NCBI GenBank assembly: GCA_019638275.1
Contig: JAHBUC010000007.1
Coordinates: forward strand, 62,001 to 126,000
Direction: 5' to 3'
DNA from: Cyclobacteriaceae bacterium
GTDB taxonomy: Bacteria > Bacteroidota > Bacteroidia > Cytophagales > Cyclobacteriaceae
Length of the DNA: 64,000 bases
In this document: positions 41,029 through 51,678 of the stretch, piece after piece
Position numbering within the stretch: the stretch's first letter is position 1
How the letters are laid out: every line of letters begins with the position of its first letter
The notes under the pieces: model-generated
Database searches by the model: none
Seen by the model: only the letters and a program-made list of their open reading frames with translations
Told to the model about the DNA's origin: nothing
Position numbers and translations under genes: made by a program

Positions 41029-43659
41029 CTATAACCTTGCCAGGCTTTCTTCCAATGCTTTTATCTTAGCTTCTGCATCTGCCTTTTTCTTCCGCTCCAT
41101 TTCAAGCACGTGAGCAGGGGCTGAGTTTACAAATCGCTCGTTCTCCAGTTTCTTGCTTACTGAATTCAAAAAACCGCGTTGGTATTCCAAATCCTTGAGC
41201 AGACTGGCTTTTTCTTTCTCTGGATCAATGGCTGTATCGAAAGGAATAAAAAACTCCAGCGACCCTACCAGGAAGGATGTTCCGCTTCCTTCCTTGTCTT
41301 TTGTGATTCGGACTTCTGAAAGATTGCCAAGCTTTTCGATAACGGGTTGAAAGTTTTTTAAACCAGCATCAACTCCCGGATCCATGTTTAGTTTGAGCGG
41401 CTCTTTTGGTGAAAGTCCTTTTGAACTTCGCGCATTGCGAACCTGGGTTATGATTTCCTGCGCTATGCCCGACTTTTCAATGATGCTGATATTGAATGAT
41501 TGTACCTTAGGCCATGAGGCCACAAGAATGCAATCTTGAGTGTCTCTGTCCTTCAATTCATGCCACAACTCTTCCGTAATAAAAGGCATAAACGGATGAA
41601 GTGCCTTTAATAGCGTTTCAAAGAATGAAACCGTATTGGTGTAGGTTGTTTGATCAATCGGTTTTCCAAATTCCGGCTTAACCATTTCCAGGTACCACGA
41701 ACAGAAATCATCCCAGATTAATTTGTAAATGGTCATCAACGCATCCGACATTCTGAACTTTTCGAAATGATCGTTAAGTTCAGTAAGCCCTTGGTTTACT
41801 CTTGCTTCAAACCATTCAATGGCAATTTTATTTTCAGCAGGCGTTGGTTCATCCGAAACGGTCCAGCCTTTAACTAAACGGAATGCATTCCAGATTTTGT
41901 TGGCGAAGTTTCTTCCCTGTTCCACCAACTTCTCATCATACAATAAATCGTTACCAGCAGGTGAACTGAACAACATACCAGTGCGCACGGCATCTGCACC
42001 AAAGTTGGCAATCAGGTCGAGCGGGTCAGGGCTGTTACCCAGTGACTTCGACATTTTGCGTCCTTGTTTGTCGCGTACAATACCCGTCAGGTACACATTT
42101 TTAAAGGGCATCTCCTGCCGGTATTCATAACCCGCAATGATCATGCGTGCCACCCAGAAAAATAAAATCTCAGGTGCTGTTACCAGGTCGTTAGTAGGAT
42201 AGTAGTAGTTAAGATCCTTATTTCCTTTGTTTGAAGAATCCTTAAACACAGATGTATCAAATACAGCGATGGGCCAAATCCAGCTTGAGAACCAGGTGTC
42301 CATTACATCTTCATCTTGCTTTACGGAAGTGAACGGCTTATTCTCGCTCTTGAATTTTTCTATGGCTTCTGCTTCGGTTTTTGCCACCACAAATTCGCCT
42401 TGCTCATTGTACCAGGCGGGTATACGGTGCCCCCACCACAATTGCCGCGATATGCACCAATCGCGAACATTGGCCATCCAGTGGTGATAGGTATTCTTGA
42501 ATTTTGGCGGAATGAGTTTGATGTCATCATTCATTACATGCTCAAGCGCAGGCTTGGTGATGGTATCCATCTTCAGAAACCATTGCAAGGATAATCGCGG
42601 TTCAATTACGGCATCGGTACGCTCCGAAAATCCAACGTTGCTTTTATAGTCCTCAACCCTGGCCAGGTGATTCCCTTCCTCTAAAAGTTTCGCAATCTTT
42701 TTTCTGGCTACAAACCGGTCATCACCGATCAGTATCTGTGCTTTTTCGTTTAATGAGCCATCCTCATTCAGAATGTCGATAACTTCAAGGTTGTGTTTTT
42801 TACCAAGTTCATAGTCATTCAAATCGTGCGCTGGCGTAACTTTTAAGCAGCCTGTACCAAAATCCATGGTCACATACTCATCTTCGATGATCGGTATCGA
42901 CCGATTGATCAACGGAATGATCGCTCGTTTTCCTTTTAAGTGTTTGTAGCGTTCATCATTCGGGTTGATACAGATGGCGGTATCAGCCATAATGGTTTCT
43001 GGCCTAACCGTAGCAATGGTTACAAACTCATTGGATGCGCCTTCAATGGCGTATTGGATGTAGTATAGCTTTGACTGAACGTCTTTATAGTTCACCTCAT
43101 CATCCGACAAGGCCGTTTTGCCCAAGGGGTCCCAATTCACCATGCGCAATCCGCGGTAGATGTAGCCTTTGTTATACAAATCAACAAACACATCAATAAC
43201 CGCTTCATAATACGCAGTATCCATGGTAAACGTGGTGCGATCCCAATCGCAGGAAGCGCCCAGTTTTTTCAATTGTTCTAAAATGATCCCGCCATATTTT
43301 TCTTTCCATTCCCACGCATATTTCAAAAATTCTTCACGGGTGAGGTCAGATTTCTTTATTCCCTTTTCGCGCAGCATGGCCACAACCTTCGCTTCTGTGG
43401 CAATGGAGGCGTGGTCGGTTCCGGGCACCCAGCAGGCTTCCTTGCCTTCCATGCGGGCTTTACGGATCAATACATCCTGTATGGTGTTGTTGAGCATGTG
43501 CCCCATGTGCAATACACCCGTTACGTTTGGTGGAGGAATGACAATGGTGAATGGCTCTTTTTCAGCATTAGGCTCAGAATGAAAGAATCCGTTCTCCATC
43601 CAGTACGTGTACCACTTTTCCTCTACCTCGGCAGGATTGTATTTGGTTGATAAAGACAT
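41029..43659 (-). CDS. valS: valyl-tRNA synthetase
   Basis: An 876-residue class Ia synthetase that charges tRNA-Val. The HIGH motif is HMGH (51-54, in [18 protein letters not shown]), and the KMSKS motif KMSKSLGNS appears in the C-terminal half of the catalytic core. The editing (CP1) domain and the anticodon-binding domain are present. A C-terminal coiled-coil arm begins about residue 800 ([20 protein letters not shown]). The start at 43659 is preferred to the in-frame ATG at 43683. It is convergent with the AlaDH-like gene (1-bp gap). Confidence 0.97.
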   Translation of the reverse strand: MSLSTKYNPAEVEEKWYTYWMENGFFHSEPNAEKEPFTIVIPPPNVTGVLHMGHMLNNTIQDVLIRKARMEGKEACWVPGTDHASIATEAKVVAMLREKGIKKSDLTREEFLKYAWEWKEKYGGIILEQLKKLGASCDWDRTTFTMDTAYYEAVIDVFVDLYNKGYIYRGLRMVNWDPLGKTALSDDEVNYKDVQSKLYYIQYAIEGASNEFVTIATVRPETIMADTAICINPNDERYKHLKGKRAIIPLINRSIPIIEDEYVTMDFGTGCLKVTPAHDLNDYELGKKHNLEVIDILNEDGSLNEKAQILIGDDRFVARKKIAKLLEEGNHLARVEDYKSNVGFSERTDAVIEPRLSLQWFLKMDTITKPALEHVMNDDIKLIPPKFKNTYHHWMANVRDWCISRQLWWGHRIPAWYNEQGEFVVAKTEAEAIEKFKSENKPFTSVKQDEDVMDTWFSSWIWPIAVFDTSVFKDSSNKGNKDLNYYYPTNDLVTAPEILFFWVARMIIAGYEYRQEMPFKNVYLTGIVRDKQGRKMSKSLGNSPDPLDLIANFGADAVRTGMLFSSPAGNDLLYDEKLVEQGRNFANKIWNAFRLVKGWTVSDEPTPAENKIAIEWFEARVNQGLTELNDHFEKFRMSDALMTIYKLIWDDFCSWYLEMVKPEFGKPIDQTTYTNTVSFFETLLKALHPFMPFITEELWHELKDRDTQDCILVASWPKVQSFNISIIEKSGIAQEIITQVRNARSSKGLSPKEPLKLNMDPGVDAGLKNFQPVIEKLGNLSEVRITKDKEGSGTSFLVGSLEFFIPFDTAIDPEKEKASLLKDLEYQRGFLNSVSKKLENERFVNSAPAHVLEMERKKKADAEAKIKALEESLARL

Positions 43660-43721
43660 GCTTACAATAAATTTGAACGGCAAAAATAAGGGTAAGGGGT
43701 GCAGCTTCCAAGTCTAGGCCG

Positions 43722-45092
43722 CTAAACCGGGGAGTTGCCCATCCGGATTCGCCATGTCTTTGGGTACAAGTTGTTCGATCGATTGTCGAGTACGTTTAAC
43801 CAACCCAGCGGAAGGTTCTGATTTGTGACCAGCAGGTAGCCTTTAGTATGACCTGTTAGGTGAATATTTTCTTTCCTCAAAAAATTAAGAGCATCTGTCT
43901 TGTTCAATTCAGCAGTTTGAAAGCGCTCCCGATTAAGTCGGGTTGATAATGCCATCGCATGTTCCGGTATTAACTTATCGCCTTTCAATGTGGCCACCGC
44001 AGTTCCGCTATTAACGATGTGCAATTTTCTATACAGGAAAAGATGATCAGTTGCCAGACTTTTTCTGAATAACGAAATCAAATCGTTATGTTGATGGAAG
44101 GTGTAATGATCAGGATCAATAACCCAATGGGATAGTTGTTCCTGAATTTTTTTTGCTGGCAAGGTTGGCGCTACTTTTTTATTTATTGAAACAGGTTCTA
44201 TCGACTCCTGCTTCTGAACTACTGAAAGAAAAAATCCTTCTCCCACTACATGATGCGGATAGAAACGGTAGCCAATAATATTTTTATGTTTCACTTCTTC
44301 AATTCCCCATTCAGATTCAATATTAAGATTAATCGATTCAAGTTTATGTTGTTCAGTAAGCCATTGCATGTTTTCTTCATTTTCCAATGAATTATAAGTA
44401 CAGGTTGAGTATATGAGTATACCATCCGATCTAAGCGCTGGCCACACATCAGTCAAAATTCGTTGTTGGCGCTTTGCGGAGAGTTGCACATTGTTCACCG
44501 ACCACTCCGTCATAGCTTCATGGTCCTTTCGGAATAACCCTTCACCTGAACAGGGCGCATCCACTACAATCACGTCAAAAAATCCGGTAAGATTTTCAAA
44601 GTCGCGCGGATCGTTATTAGTAATGACAACATTTCCAACTCCCCATTTGGTCAGGTTTTCATCCAGTATGGATGCCCGTGTGCGAATTACTTCGTTTGAC
44701 ACAAGCAAAGAGTCTTCATGCAGCAACCCAGCAAGGTGCGTTGATTTCCCTCCCGGAGCTGCACACAAATCGAGCACACGAATAGGCTTTTTATCGAGGT
44801 CAAGTTGTTTGATGGCCTGTTCCAAAAACATAGAACTGGCCTCTTGAACATAGTAGGCTCCGGCATGAAGGGCTGGATCAAGTGTAAATACCGGTCGTGT
44901 TTTTAAATGCCTGCCAGTTTTACACCATGGAACCGATTCACCTTCAATGGAAAAATTTTTGTATTGATTCTGGCGTATGCTGATCGGAGACGTCTCTTTC
45001 AGACTTTTCAGAAAGTCGGGAAAAGCACTTTGTAAGGTGCCTTTCATCCGGAGAAAAAAATCTTCCGGTATTTTAATGTCCGATTCAGTCAT
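43722..45092 (-). CDS. rRNA cytosine-C5 methyltransferase (RsmF/NSUN-like)
   Basis: A 456-residue SAM-dependent methyltransferase of the NOL1/NOP2/sun family. The SAM-binding motif is VLDLCAAPGGKSTHLAG, the active-site Cys lies in VDAPCSGEGLF and the second Cys in ILIYSTCTYNSLENEE. A C-terminal PUA-like region (about 330-456) suits RsmF, which methylates m5C in 16S rRNA. The exact target is not certain. It is monocistronic on this strand, and fahA is divergent. Confidence 0.9.
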   Translation of the reverse strand: MTESDIKIPEDFFLRMKGTLQSAFPDFLKSLKETSPISIRQNQYKNFSIEGESVPWCKTGRHLKTRPVFTLDPALHAGAYYVQEASSMFLEQAIKQLDLDKKPIRVLDLCAAPGGKSTHLAGLLHEDSLLVSNEVIRTRASILDENLTKWGVGNVVITNNDPRDFENLTGFFDVIVVDAPCSGEGLFRKDHEAMTEWSVNNVQLSAKRQQRILTDVWPALRSDGILIYSTCTYNSLENEENMQWLTEQHKLESINLNIESEWGIEEVKHKNIIGYRFYPHHVVGEGFFLSVVQKQESIEPVSINKKVAPTLPAKKIQEQLSHWVIDPDHYTFHQHNDLISLFRKSLATDHLFLYRKLHIVNSGTAVATLKGDKLIPEHAMALSTRLNRERFQTAELNKTDALNFLRKENIHLTGHTKGYLLVTNQNLPLGWLNVLDNRSNNLYPKTWRIRMGNSPV

Positions 45093-45152
45093 GATGCTAA
45101 ATTAAGCTTTCTTTACAGTTGAATATCCATTGTTTTCAGAAACTCGTCTGGC

Positions 45153-46424
45153 ATGATAAAAGCGAATGATCCGAAATTAAAGTCCTGGGTGGAAGTGCCT
45201 ACTCAATCTGACTTTCCGATACAAAATCTTCCGTTCGGAATTTTCAAAACGAAATACCTTTCGCCTGTGGCCGGTGTGGCAATCGGCAATCATGTACTCG
45301 ACCTGGTGTATTTGCATGAGCACGGTTACCTCGATGGACTCGGACTTCCTCCCGGAATTTTTAACCAGAAGTACCTGAATGATTTTATCGCGCTGGGTCG
45401 TAAGAAGAGCCGGGATGTTCGTGAGCGTATTTCGGAACTACTAAGACACGATAATGATGAATTACGAGATAACGTAGCGGCCCGGGAAATAGCACTGGTT
45501 CCCATCAGTGAGATACAAATGCTAATGCCGGTGCGTGTACCAAACTATACGGATTTTTACAGCAGCGAAGAGCATGCTACCAATGTGGGCTCCATGTTTC
45601 GTGATCCGAAGAATGCGTTATTGCCAAATTGGAAACATTTACCGGTCGGTTATCACGGTCGTGCATCCTCCATAGTGGTTTCTGGTACGTCCATTCATCG
45701 CCCGAAAGGGCAGATTAAACTTCCAGATTTAGAGCAACCGGTTTTTTCGGCATCGCGTAAAATGGACTTTGAATTAGAGGTTGCTTTCATCGCATGTGGG
45801 GAAACTAAGCTTGGTAAGTCAATATCAACTGCTGAAGCGGAGAATCATATTATTGGTTTTGTGTTGTTTAATGATTGGTCGGCCCGCGACATACAGCAAT
45901 GGGAGTATGTTCCGCTCGGGCCATTTCTTGGAAAGAATTTCGGGTCTACCATTTCTCCTTGGATTGTTACGCTTGATGCACTGGAACCTTTTCGTGTTGA
46001 TGGACCAGAACAAAATCCCGAAGTGTTGCCGTACCTGAAATATTCCGGAGCAAAGAATTTTGATATTGCTTTGGAAGTGTTGTTGCAGCCGGAAGGAGGC
46101 GACCCGGTTACGATCAGTCGCTCGAATTTCAAATACATGTATTGGAATGTGAATCAGCAGTTAGCGCATCATACCGTGAATGGTTGCAACATTCAGGTAG
46201 GCGATATGTATGCTTCCGGCACGATCAGCGGTCCTTCACCGGGATCATACGGATCGTTGCTTGAATTAACCTGGAATGGTTCAAGACCACTTCAACTAAA
46301 CGATCACATACAACGTTCTTTTATTGAAGATGGAGATACCCTTATACTTCGCGGGCACGCAGAGAGAAATGGTGTTCGCATCGGTTTTGGGTTGTGTACC
46401 GGAAAAATTTTACCTGCACTTTAA
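45153..46424 (+). CDS. fahA: fumarylacetoacetase
   Basis: A 423-residue hydrolase that splits fumarylacetoacetate into fumarate and acetoacetate at the end of tyrosine breakdown. The N-terminal SH3-like domain runs to about 115, and the catalytic domain follows. Its conserved stretch PNYTDFYSSEEHATNVG supplies a metal-binding Asp and the catalytic His. Others are KMDFELEVAF, FNDWSARDIQQWEYVPLGPF and YASGTISGPSPGS near the end. It is followed 10 bp later by a flavin reductase gene. Together with hutH it suggests aromatic amino acid catabolism elsewhere in the genome. Confidence 0.95.
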   Translation: MIKANDPKLKSWVEVPTQSDFPIQNLPFGIFKTKYLSPVAGVAIGNHVLDLVYLHEHGYLDGLGLPPGIFNQKYLNDFIALGRKKSRDVRERISELLRHDNDELRDNVAAREIALVPISEIQMLMPVRVPNYTDFYSSEEHATNVGSMFRDPKNALLPNWKHLPVGYHGRASSIVVSGTSIHRPKGQIKLPDLEQPVFSASRKMDFELEVAFIACGETKLGKSISTAEAENHIIGFVLFNDWSARDIQQWEYVPLGPFLGKNFGSTISPWIVTLDALEPFRVDGPEQNPEVLPYLKYSGAKNFDIALEVLLQPEGGDPVTISRSNFKYMYWNVNQQLAHHTVNGCNIQVGDMYASGTISGPSPGSYGSLLELTWNGSRPLQLNDHIQRSFIEDGDTLILRGHAERNGVRIGFGLCTGKILPAL

Positions 46425-46434
46425 AATTTAAGCT

Positions 46435-47301
46435 ATGGTAATCGATCCCAAAGAAATGCATTTCAGCAAAGTACACGGTTACCTGTTGAGTGCCGTGGTA
46501 CCCCGTCCGATTGCATTCGCCAGCACCATCGATAAAGATGGAAATGTAAACCTGAGTCCATTTAGCTTTTTCAATTGTTTCGGAGCAAACCCGCCTATAC
46601 TTGTTTTTTCTCCAGCCCGGAGAGGACGCGACAACACGGTGAAGAACACGTACGAAAATGTGCTGGAAGTTCCCGAAGCGGTGATCAGCATGGTGAACTA
46701 CAACATGGTACAACAAATGTCGCTGGCCAGCGCAGAGTACCCGAAAGGCGTTAACGAATTTGTTAAAGCCGGTTTTACAGAAGTAAAATCAACTTTGGTA
46801 AAACCGCCACGTGTGGGTGAGTCGCCTGCATCATTTGAGTGTAAGGTGCTACAGGTAATTAAAACTGGTGAAGGTGGGGCTGCAGGCAATCTGGTGGTGT
46901 GTGAAGTGATACTCATGCACATTAAAGATGAAGTGCTTGGTGATGACGGAAAGATTGATCCGTTTAAACTGGATGCTGTTTCCCGTATGGGTGGCGATTG
47001 GTATTGCCGTGCCGCAGGTGAAAACCTGTTTAAATTGCCTCAGCCGGGAAACAAAATTGGTATCGGAATGGATAACCTTCCGGAATCAATCCGCAATAGT
47101 AAAATACTTACCGGGAATGACCTGGCTTTATTAGCTGGTGTAGAAAAAATTCCGGATGTAGCGTATCTGCTAATCAATGATCAGGATAGGGGTGCCTTGC
47201 AACTTGGTGAAGAGGTTGTGCATCAACGCGCACAATCCTATCTGAAAGAGGGTAAGGTTGCTGAAGCGTGGAACCTTCTGCTTTCGCAGAACAAAAACTA
47301 A
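46435..47301 (+). CDS. flavin reductase family protein (FMN-binding split barrel)
   Basis: A 288-residue protein. The flavin-binding domain (about 12-185) contains VVPRPIAFASTIDKDGNVNL and NPPILVFSPARRGRDN, the FMN-contacting elements of the DIM6/NTAB or YwrF type. The extra C-terminal segment (about 200-288) is helical. Such proteins either pass reduced flavin to a monooxygenase or act on a substrate themselves. Only 10 bp separates it from fahA, so a role in the same catabolic unit is plausible. The cofactor residue pattern is good, but the exact reaction is unknown. Confidence 0.85.
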   Translation: MVIDPKEMHFSKVHGYLLSAVVPRPIAFASTIDKDGNVNLSPFSFFNCFGANPPILVFSPARRGRDNTVKNTYENVLEVPEAVISMVNYNMVQQMSLASAEYPKGVNEFVKAGFTEVKSTLVKPPRVGESPASFECKVLQVIKTGEGGAAGNLVVCEVILMHIKDEVLGDDGKIDPFKLDAVSRMGGDWYCRAAGENLFKLPQPGNKIGIGMDNLPESIRNSKILTGNDLALLAGVEKIPDVAYLLINDQDRGALQLGEEVVHQRAQSYLKEGKVAEAWNLLLSQNKN

Positions 47302-47311
47302 ACAGATTTTT

Positions 47312-48292
47312 TTAGTCGCGATACATCACCGCTTTCACGGCCTTCACCGTACGCTCAACATTGGGCAAAATGGCCTGAATCAAGGTTGGGGCATAGGGAA
47401 GTGGTGCATCCGCATTGGTAATGCGGTGAACGGGTGCATCCAGGTAATCGAAAGCGTGCTTCTGTACATGGTAAGTAATCTCCGTTGAGATAGAAGCCAG
47501 AGGCCATGCTTCCTCAACAATCACCAAGCGGTTGGTTTTCTTTACCGATTCAACAACTGTCGCATAATCGATCGGGCGAACGCTCCTCAGATCAACCACT
47601 TCAGCGGAAATATTTTCCTTTGCCAACTCTTCAGCTGCTGCCAGTGCAACTTTTGTGATCTTGCCAAAAGTGACCAGTGTAACATCAGTACCCGCGCGTT
47701 TGATATCAGCCTGGCCAATCGGGATAAGGTATTCCTCTGCAGGAACTTCTCCCTTATCGCCATACATCAATTCCGATTCCATGAAGATAACCGGGTCGTT
47801 ATCGCGAATGGATGATTTCAATAATCCTTTTGCATCATATGGGTTGGATGGAACCACCACTTTTAACCCCGGGCAGTTGGCATACCAGTTTTCAAAGTTT
47901 TGCGAGTGTTGTGCACCAAGCTGGCCGGCATTACCCGTGGCACCTCTGAATACAATGGGTACATTATATTGACCGCCCGACATGGAGTACATCTTGGCGG
48001 CCGAGTTGATGATTTGATCAATCGCGACCAGCGAAAAGTTGAAGGTCATGAATTCAACAATTGGCCTTAGCCCGTTCATGGCTGCGCCAATACCTACACC
48101 GGTAAAGCCTAGTTCTGAGATGGGGGTATCAATAACCCGTTCAGGTCCAAATTCATCCAGCATGCCTTGGCTTACCTTATAGGCTCCATTGTATTCGGCT
48201 ACCTCTTCACCCATTAGGAAAACACTGGGGTCTCTCCGCATTTCTTCGCTCATGGCTTCACGCAGGGCTTCTCTGAATTGAATTTCTCGCAT
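47312..48292 (-). CDS. pdhB: pyruvate dehydrogenase E1 component, beta subunit
   Basis: A 326-residue thiamine-diphosphate-dependent E1 beta subunit. The N-terminal half has FLMGEEVAEYNGAYKVSQGM, where the conserved Glu contacts ThDP, then VIDTPISELGFTGVGIGAAM and FMTFNFSLVAIDQIINSA. The C-terminal transketolase domain starts around 195 (TLVTFGKITKVALAAAEELA). It pairs with an E1 alpha subunit that is not encoded next to it. It could also belong to a branched-chain dehydrogenase, but the sequence resembles PdhB more. Confidence 0.9.
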   Translation of the reverse strand: MREIQFREALREAMSEEMRRDPSVFLMGEEVAEYNGAYKVSQGMLDEFGPERVIDTPISELGFTGVGIGAAMNGLRPIVEFMTFNFSLVAIDQIINSAAKMYSMSGGQYNVPIVFRGATGNAGQLGAQHSQNFENWYANCPGLKVVVPSNPYDAKGLLKSSIRDNDPVIFMESELMYGDKGEVPAEEYLIPIGQADIKRAGTDVTLVTFGKITKVALAAAEELAKENISAEVVDLRSVRPIDYATVVESVKKTNRLVIVEEAWPLASISTEITYHVQKHAFDYLDAPVHRITNADAPLPYAPTLIQAILPNVERTVKAVKAVMYRD

Positions 48293-48386
48293 AGTACGTT
48301 CTGGTTTATTGCCATTTAGAACGCTGACAGGTAAATGCAGGCTTTAAAGGCAGGCGTAAAAATAGTACCTGTGGGGTGATTGACAA

Positions 48387-48422
48387 AATAAAAAACCATC
48401 CCGAAACATCGGGATGGTTTTT
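48387..48422 (-). terminator. intrinsic terminator of the OmpA/TPR gene
   Basis: AAACCATCCCGA (48393-48404) pairs with TCGGGATGGTTT (48409-48420) through 12 perfect base pairs and a 4-base loop, with an A-run at 48387-48395 serving as U-tract for the minus strand. It also ends with TTTTT on the plus strand. Confidence 0.9.
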
Positions 48423-48444
48423 AATCCAATGATATGTTTAAGCC

Positions 48445-50223
48445 TTATCTAAGGGCGTTTCTGAAAGCCTCAGAAGTAGCCCACTTGCTGAACTCAAGGT
48501 CAGTTAGAGCGGCTGATTTTAAATCAGGGTTAATTTTAACGGCATTGGTAAGGTTGCTTACAACGCCTTCGGCATTGCCTAAACGGGCAGATGCAACAGC
48601 TGCTCCGTAATAAGCGTGAGCATGGTTGCTGTCTAAACGTGAAGCCTCACCAAATGAAGTAAGGGCATTCTGGTAGTCTTTGTTCAATACCTGAGCAAGA
48701 CCTTTGTTAAACAGGTTGTCAGCGGTATTGGCAGCAGAAGATTCAGCGCTAACCGCCTCGCTGTAACGAGCGATTACAATAGCAGCAGAACCTTTCACAC
48801 CATTTACACCGGCTGCATTATCGCCACGTAAGCCGCTGCTTAATGCTTTGTTTGCGCTGCTATAAGCTGCATAGGCGTTGCCCTGCATCATGGATACAGA
48901 AGCCAGGTTTGCATGTACTTCAGGTGCATTGGCATTGATGCGGGCAGCAATGTCAAGCTGAGCTTTTGCCTTATCGGCAAGACTTGAAGCATTTGAAGGA
49001 TTTTCAATAGCCTGAGCGATGTAAACCGCAGCCAGGTTGTTGTGTGCATTCCAGTTGGTGCCTTTCTTGGTAGCAGCTTCGTAAATAGCGGCTTTCTCTT
49101 CCAATGAAGGAGTAAGGGTAGCAGAATACATCAATTCTTCAAAAGAAAGGGCATCAGCACTAGCCTGACCGGTTGTGATTTGCTTGGATAGTACAGCAAT
49201 CTCCGCATCAGTCTTTTTGTCCTTGATGGTAAGGATTTCAGTTTTTGCCGTTCTCAGTTTAGGATATACATCTTTGAAAACTTTCTTGTAGGTCTTCAGT
49301 TTTTGCATTTGCTTTTCCTGGCTTTCGAAAGAACCGCCACCGTTGATGATGTTCAGGTATTCAGCTTTTTCTTCGGAAGTGATTCCATCATAAGCTGCCA
49401 AGGCAGTTTGGAATTCATTCCACTCGCGAACTACGGGCTTCAGAATAAATTGAATGGAATCAGCTTTGCCTTTGTAGTCATACTTCTTCATCTGCTGGCG
49501 ATAGAATTTCTCAATCGCTGCAGCACGTTCGGGTGAAAGTTTGCTGTTAACACGTTCGGCACCTTCAGGTGAGTGTGTACCGGTAATGGTTACCGTTTTA
49601 GTAACGTTTTTAGAAGCGATGAAGGCATCTAATTGCTTTCCTTTGTCGCTTTTTACTTCAGAGGTGCGCAATACAGAACGACCTTGTTCAAAAATGAAAT
49701 CGGGGATAACAATCGGTACAATTTCTTCCTGGTTGTTATAACCATGTTCTGCATAGGAAGCAAATGAAACAGGCTTAACCAGTTTTGAAGTAGTGATCAC
49801 TCCAACGGCTACATCCATACGAGGAGATGCCTTTGATTTGGTTCCCTTTGAAGCAACACCTTCAACCTGCAATACGCCTGACTTCATAGCAGGGGAGTAA
49901 GGAAAAGCGAAGCTCTTCGTTACACGAGGTTGTTCAGTTGCTGCATTCGGGTAATCTTCCGATTTGAATTCAATGGCCGGAAGTGCAGTTTCCTGATCTC
50001 CGTACTTGTAAAAAGAGTTCACTGAATAGGTGGTACCCTTTTTTAACATTTTTACAGGGAGGTTAGCGGCCATGTCGTAAGCCACAGTGTCCTTATGAAC
50101 CTCCAATGGATTGGGGGTTACAGTCAGTTGCTGTTCTTTCGACATTTTTACCATCTGGGGGAGGGTACACCCAGCCAGGCTAAGTACTCCTACGATCAAG
50201 AATGCGTAAAGTAATTTTCTCAT
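48445..50223 (-). CDS. OmpA/TPR lipoprotein
   Basis: A 592-residue protein. The lipoprotein signal peptide ends SLAGC (Cys at about 19). An OmpA-like domain lies at about 180-290 (with a THSPEGAERVNSKLSPERAA motif). Seven or so TPR units follow in the C-terminal part (for example FNKGLAQVLNKDYQNALTSF and HAYYGAAVASARLGNAEGV). This OmpA-then-TPR layout is common in Bacteroidota. It may anchor an envelope complex to peptidoglycan. The start at 50223 is chosen because an upstream ATG would add 22 basic residues. Confidence 0.85.
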   Translation of the reverse strand: MRKLLYAFLIVGVLSLAGCTLPQMVKMSKEQQLTVTPNPLEVHKDTVAYDMAANLPVKMLKKGTTYSVNSFYKYGDQETALPAIEFKSEDYPNAATEQPRVTKSFAFPYSPAMKSGVLQVEGVASKGTKSKASPRMDVAVGVITTSKLVKPVSFASYAEHGYNNQEEIVPIVIPDFIFEQGRSVLRTSEVKSDKGKQLDAFIASKNVTKTVTITGTHSPEGAERVNSKLSPERAAAIEKFYRQQMKKYDYKGKADSIQFILKPVVREWNEFQTALAAYDGITSEEKAEYLNIINGGGSFESQEKQMQKLKTYKKVFKDVYPKLRTAKTEILTIKDKKTDAEIAVLSKQITTGQASADALSFEELMYSATLTPSLEEKAAIYEAATKKGTNWNAHNNLAAVYIAQAIENPSNASSLADKAKAQLDIAARINANAPEVHANLASVSMMQGNAYAAYSSANKALSSGLRGDNAAGVNGVKGSAAIVIARYSEAVSAESSAANTADNLFNKGLAQVLNKDYQNALTSFGEASRLDSNHAHAYYGAAVASARLGNAEGVVSNLTNAVKINPDLKSAALTDLEFSKWATSEAFRNALR

Positions 50224-50405
50224 TGGATTTTGAATTTTGGTTGTTTTTAAGCGAGTCGCAAAACTACGTCTATATGATTTTTTTTGCAATTATACTCAAA
50301 AAATAAAGATTTTGGCCTTTAGTAAAGGTTTCAGGGAACCGTATATTTGTAAAAGTGTTTATTGAGTCGTTAAACGACCTATATCAGGGATGAAAGCCAT
50401 TATTT

Positions 50406-50633
50406 ATGGGTAATCTGATGGAGAAAATTCAATTTAACCTCGAAGAATACACATTTGGCGTGTGTACCCGGCTAGGTGAGAAATTAGGAATCGCTACTTC
50501 TCACATCCGGTTATTCTTCATTTATGCCTCGTTTATCACGTTTGGCTCCCCGGTTATCATTTACCTGGGGTTGGCCTTTATCATGAATTTGCGCAAGTCC
50601 TTGCGCAAGAGAAGTCCTATTTGGGATTACTAG
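50406..50633 (+). CDS. PspC-domain protein (short)
   Basis: A 75-residue protein with the PspC-like start FGVCTRLGEKLGIATSHIRL and one or two membrane helices (FFIYASFITFGSPVIIYLGLAF), ending in a basic tail (RKSLRKRSPIWDY). PspC proteins are linked to the phage-shock membrane stress response. A second ATG at residue 5 (50418) is possible. It is convergent with and overlaps the glycosyltransferase by 17 bp. Confidence 0.83.
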   Translation: MGNLMEKIQFNLEEYTFGVCTRLGEKLGIATSHIRLFFIYASFITFGSPVIIYLGLAFIMNLRKSLRKRSPIWDY

Positions 50634-51648
50634 CGGGCAATTTTTCTTCGGAAATACGCTTTCTACCTAACAGGTAGTAGTCGAAAATTACCATACCCCC
50701 GTAAACCTGGCTCATATCAAAGGGAAACAGACTCTGAAGTGATGAGCGCTCAGCCCGTAAATCCGGTTTCGTTCTCAAAAAGTCTCGTATGGCGCGATAA
50801 ACTGCTTTTCCATCCTGCGTATGTCCTTCAAGCACAAACTTTAATGCAGCCACCAGGTCGAGCAGCATTCGGATGGGTAATTTATACCAAAGTTGATTGC
50901 CGGGAAGGTGCTTGTAAATGAGGCTAAGTCCATTTCGGAAATTATAATAGGTTTTTCGAGGATTGTTTCGTGGAAGCGTGCCTGCGCCTACATGAAACAC
51001 CGTGCTTGATCCGCAGTAAAACACCTGCTTGCCCATTCGGTGAATTTTCCAGCACAGATCAATTTCCTCCATGTGCGCAAAAAATGTCTCATCCAGCCCG
51101 CCAAGGTGGTGATAAACTTCCGATCGGATGACCAGGCATGCACCGCTGGCCCAAAACACTTCGCGTGTATCGTTGTACTGGCTACTATCTTTCTCAGTAA
51201 AGTTGAACATCCTTCCCCGACAAAAAGGATAGCCCCATGAATCGATAAAACCGCCACCGGCCCCGGCATACTCAAACTCATCTTTTTGATGGTAGGTTAA
51301 TATTTTTGGTTGGACAGCGGCTATCGATACGTTTTCATCCAGTAACTGCACCATTGGTTCAAGCCAGTTGGCAGTAACCTCAACATCGGAATTCAGCAGT
51401 ACATAATACTCACTGTTAACTTGTTTGAGCGCCTTGTTGTATCCTCCGCAGAAACCATAGTTAGCATCCAGCGCAATAACTTCAACAGAGGGAAACTGAT
51501 CTTTAACTAACCTGATTGACCCATCGGTTGAACCATTATCAGCAACAACAATACGAGCCTGTTGGGTGCATGTGATCACGGATGGCAAAAACTGTTGAAG
51601 TAGTTTTTCACCATTATAATTCAGTATAACAACGGCTGTCTTGCTCAA
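50617..51648 (-). CDS. family 2 glycosyltransferase
   Basis: A 343-residue GT2 enzyme. The nucleotide-sugar site is VVADNGSTDGSIRLV, and the DxD-type motif is within YVLLNSDVEVT (residues about 81-91). The central part holds the rhamnosyltransferase-like FWASGACLVIRSEVYHHLGGLDETFFAHMEEIDLC. The C-terminal half carries hydrophobic stretches that suggest membrane association. The target (exopolysaccharide, O-antigen or other glycan) cannot be told. It lies 30 bp after ybaB on the same strand. Confidence 0.87.
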   Translation of the reverse strand: MSKTAVVILNYNGEKLLQQFLPSVITCTQQARIVVADNGSTDGSIRLVKDQFPSVEVIALDANYGFCGGYNKALKQVNSEYYVLLNSDVEVTANWLEPMVQLLDENVSIAAVQPKILTYHQKDEFEYAGAGGGFIDSWGYPFCRGRMFNFTEKDSSQYNDTREVFWASGACLVIRSEVYHHLGGLDETFFAHMEEIDLCWKIHRMGKQVFYCGSSTVFHVGAGTLPRNNPRKTYYNFRNGLSLIYKHLPGNQLWYKLPIRMLLDLVAALKFVLEGHTQDGKAVYRAIRDFLRTKPDLRAERSSLQSLFPFDMSQVYGGMVIFDYYLLGRKRISEEKLPASNPK

Positions 51649-51678
51649 GATTGAGGATTAAAAATTGAGTGAAAGAAT

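Noticed and set aside
43660..43721. T-box or other riboswitch upstream of valS or hisS
   Set aside because: The upstream regions are short, no specifier-loop or antiterminator pattern is seen, and T-boxes are not expected in Bacteroidota.
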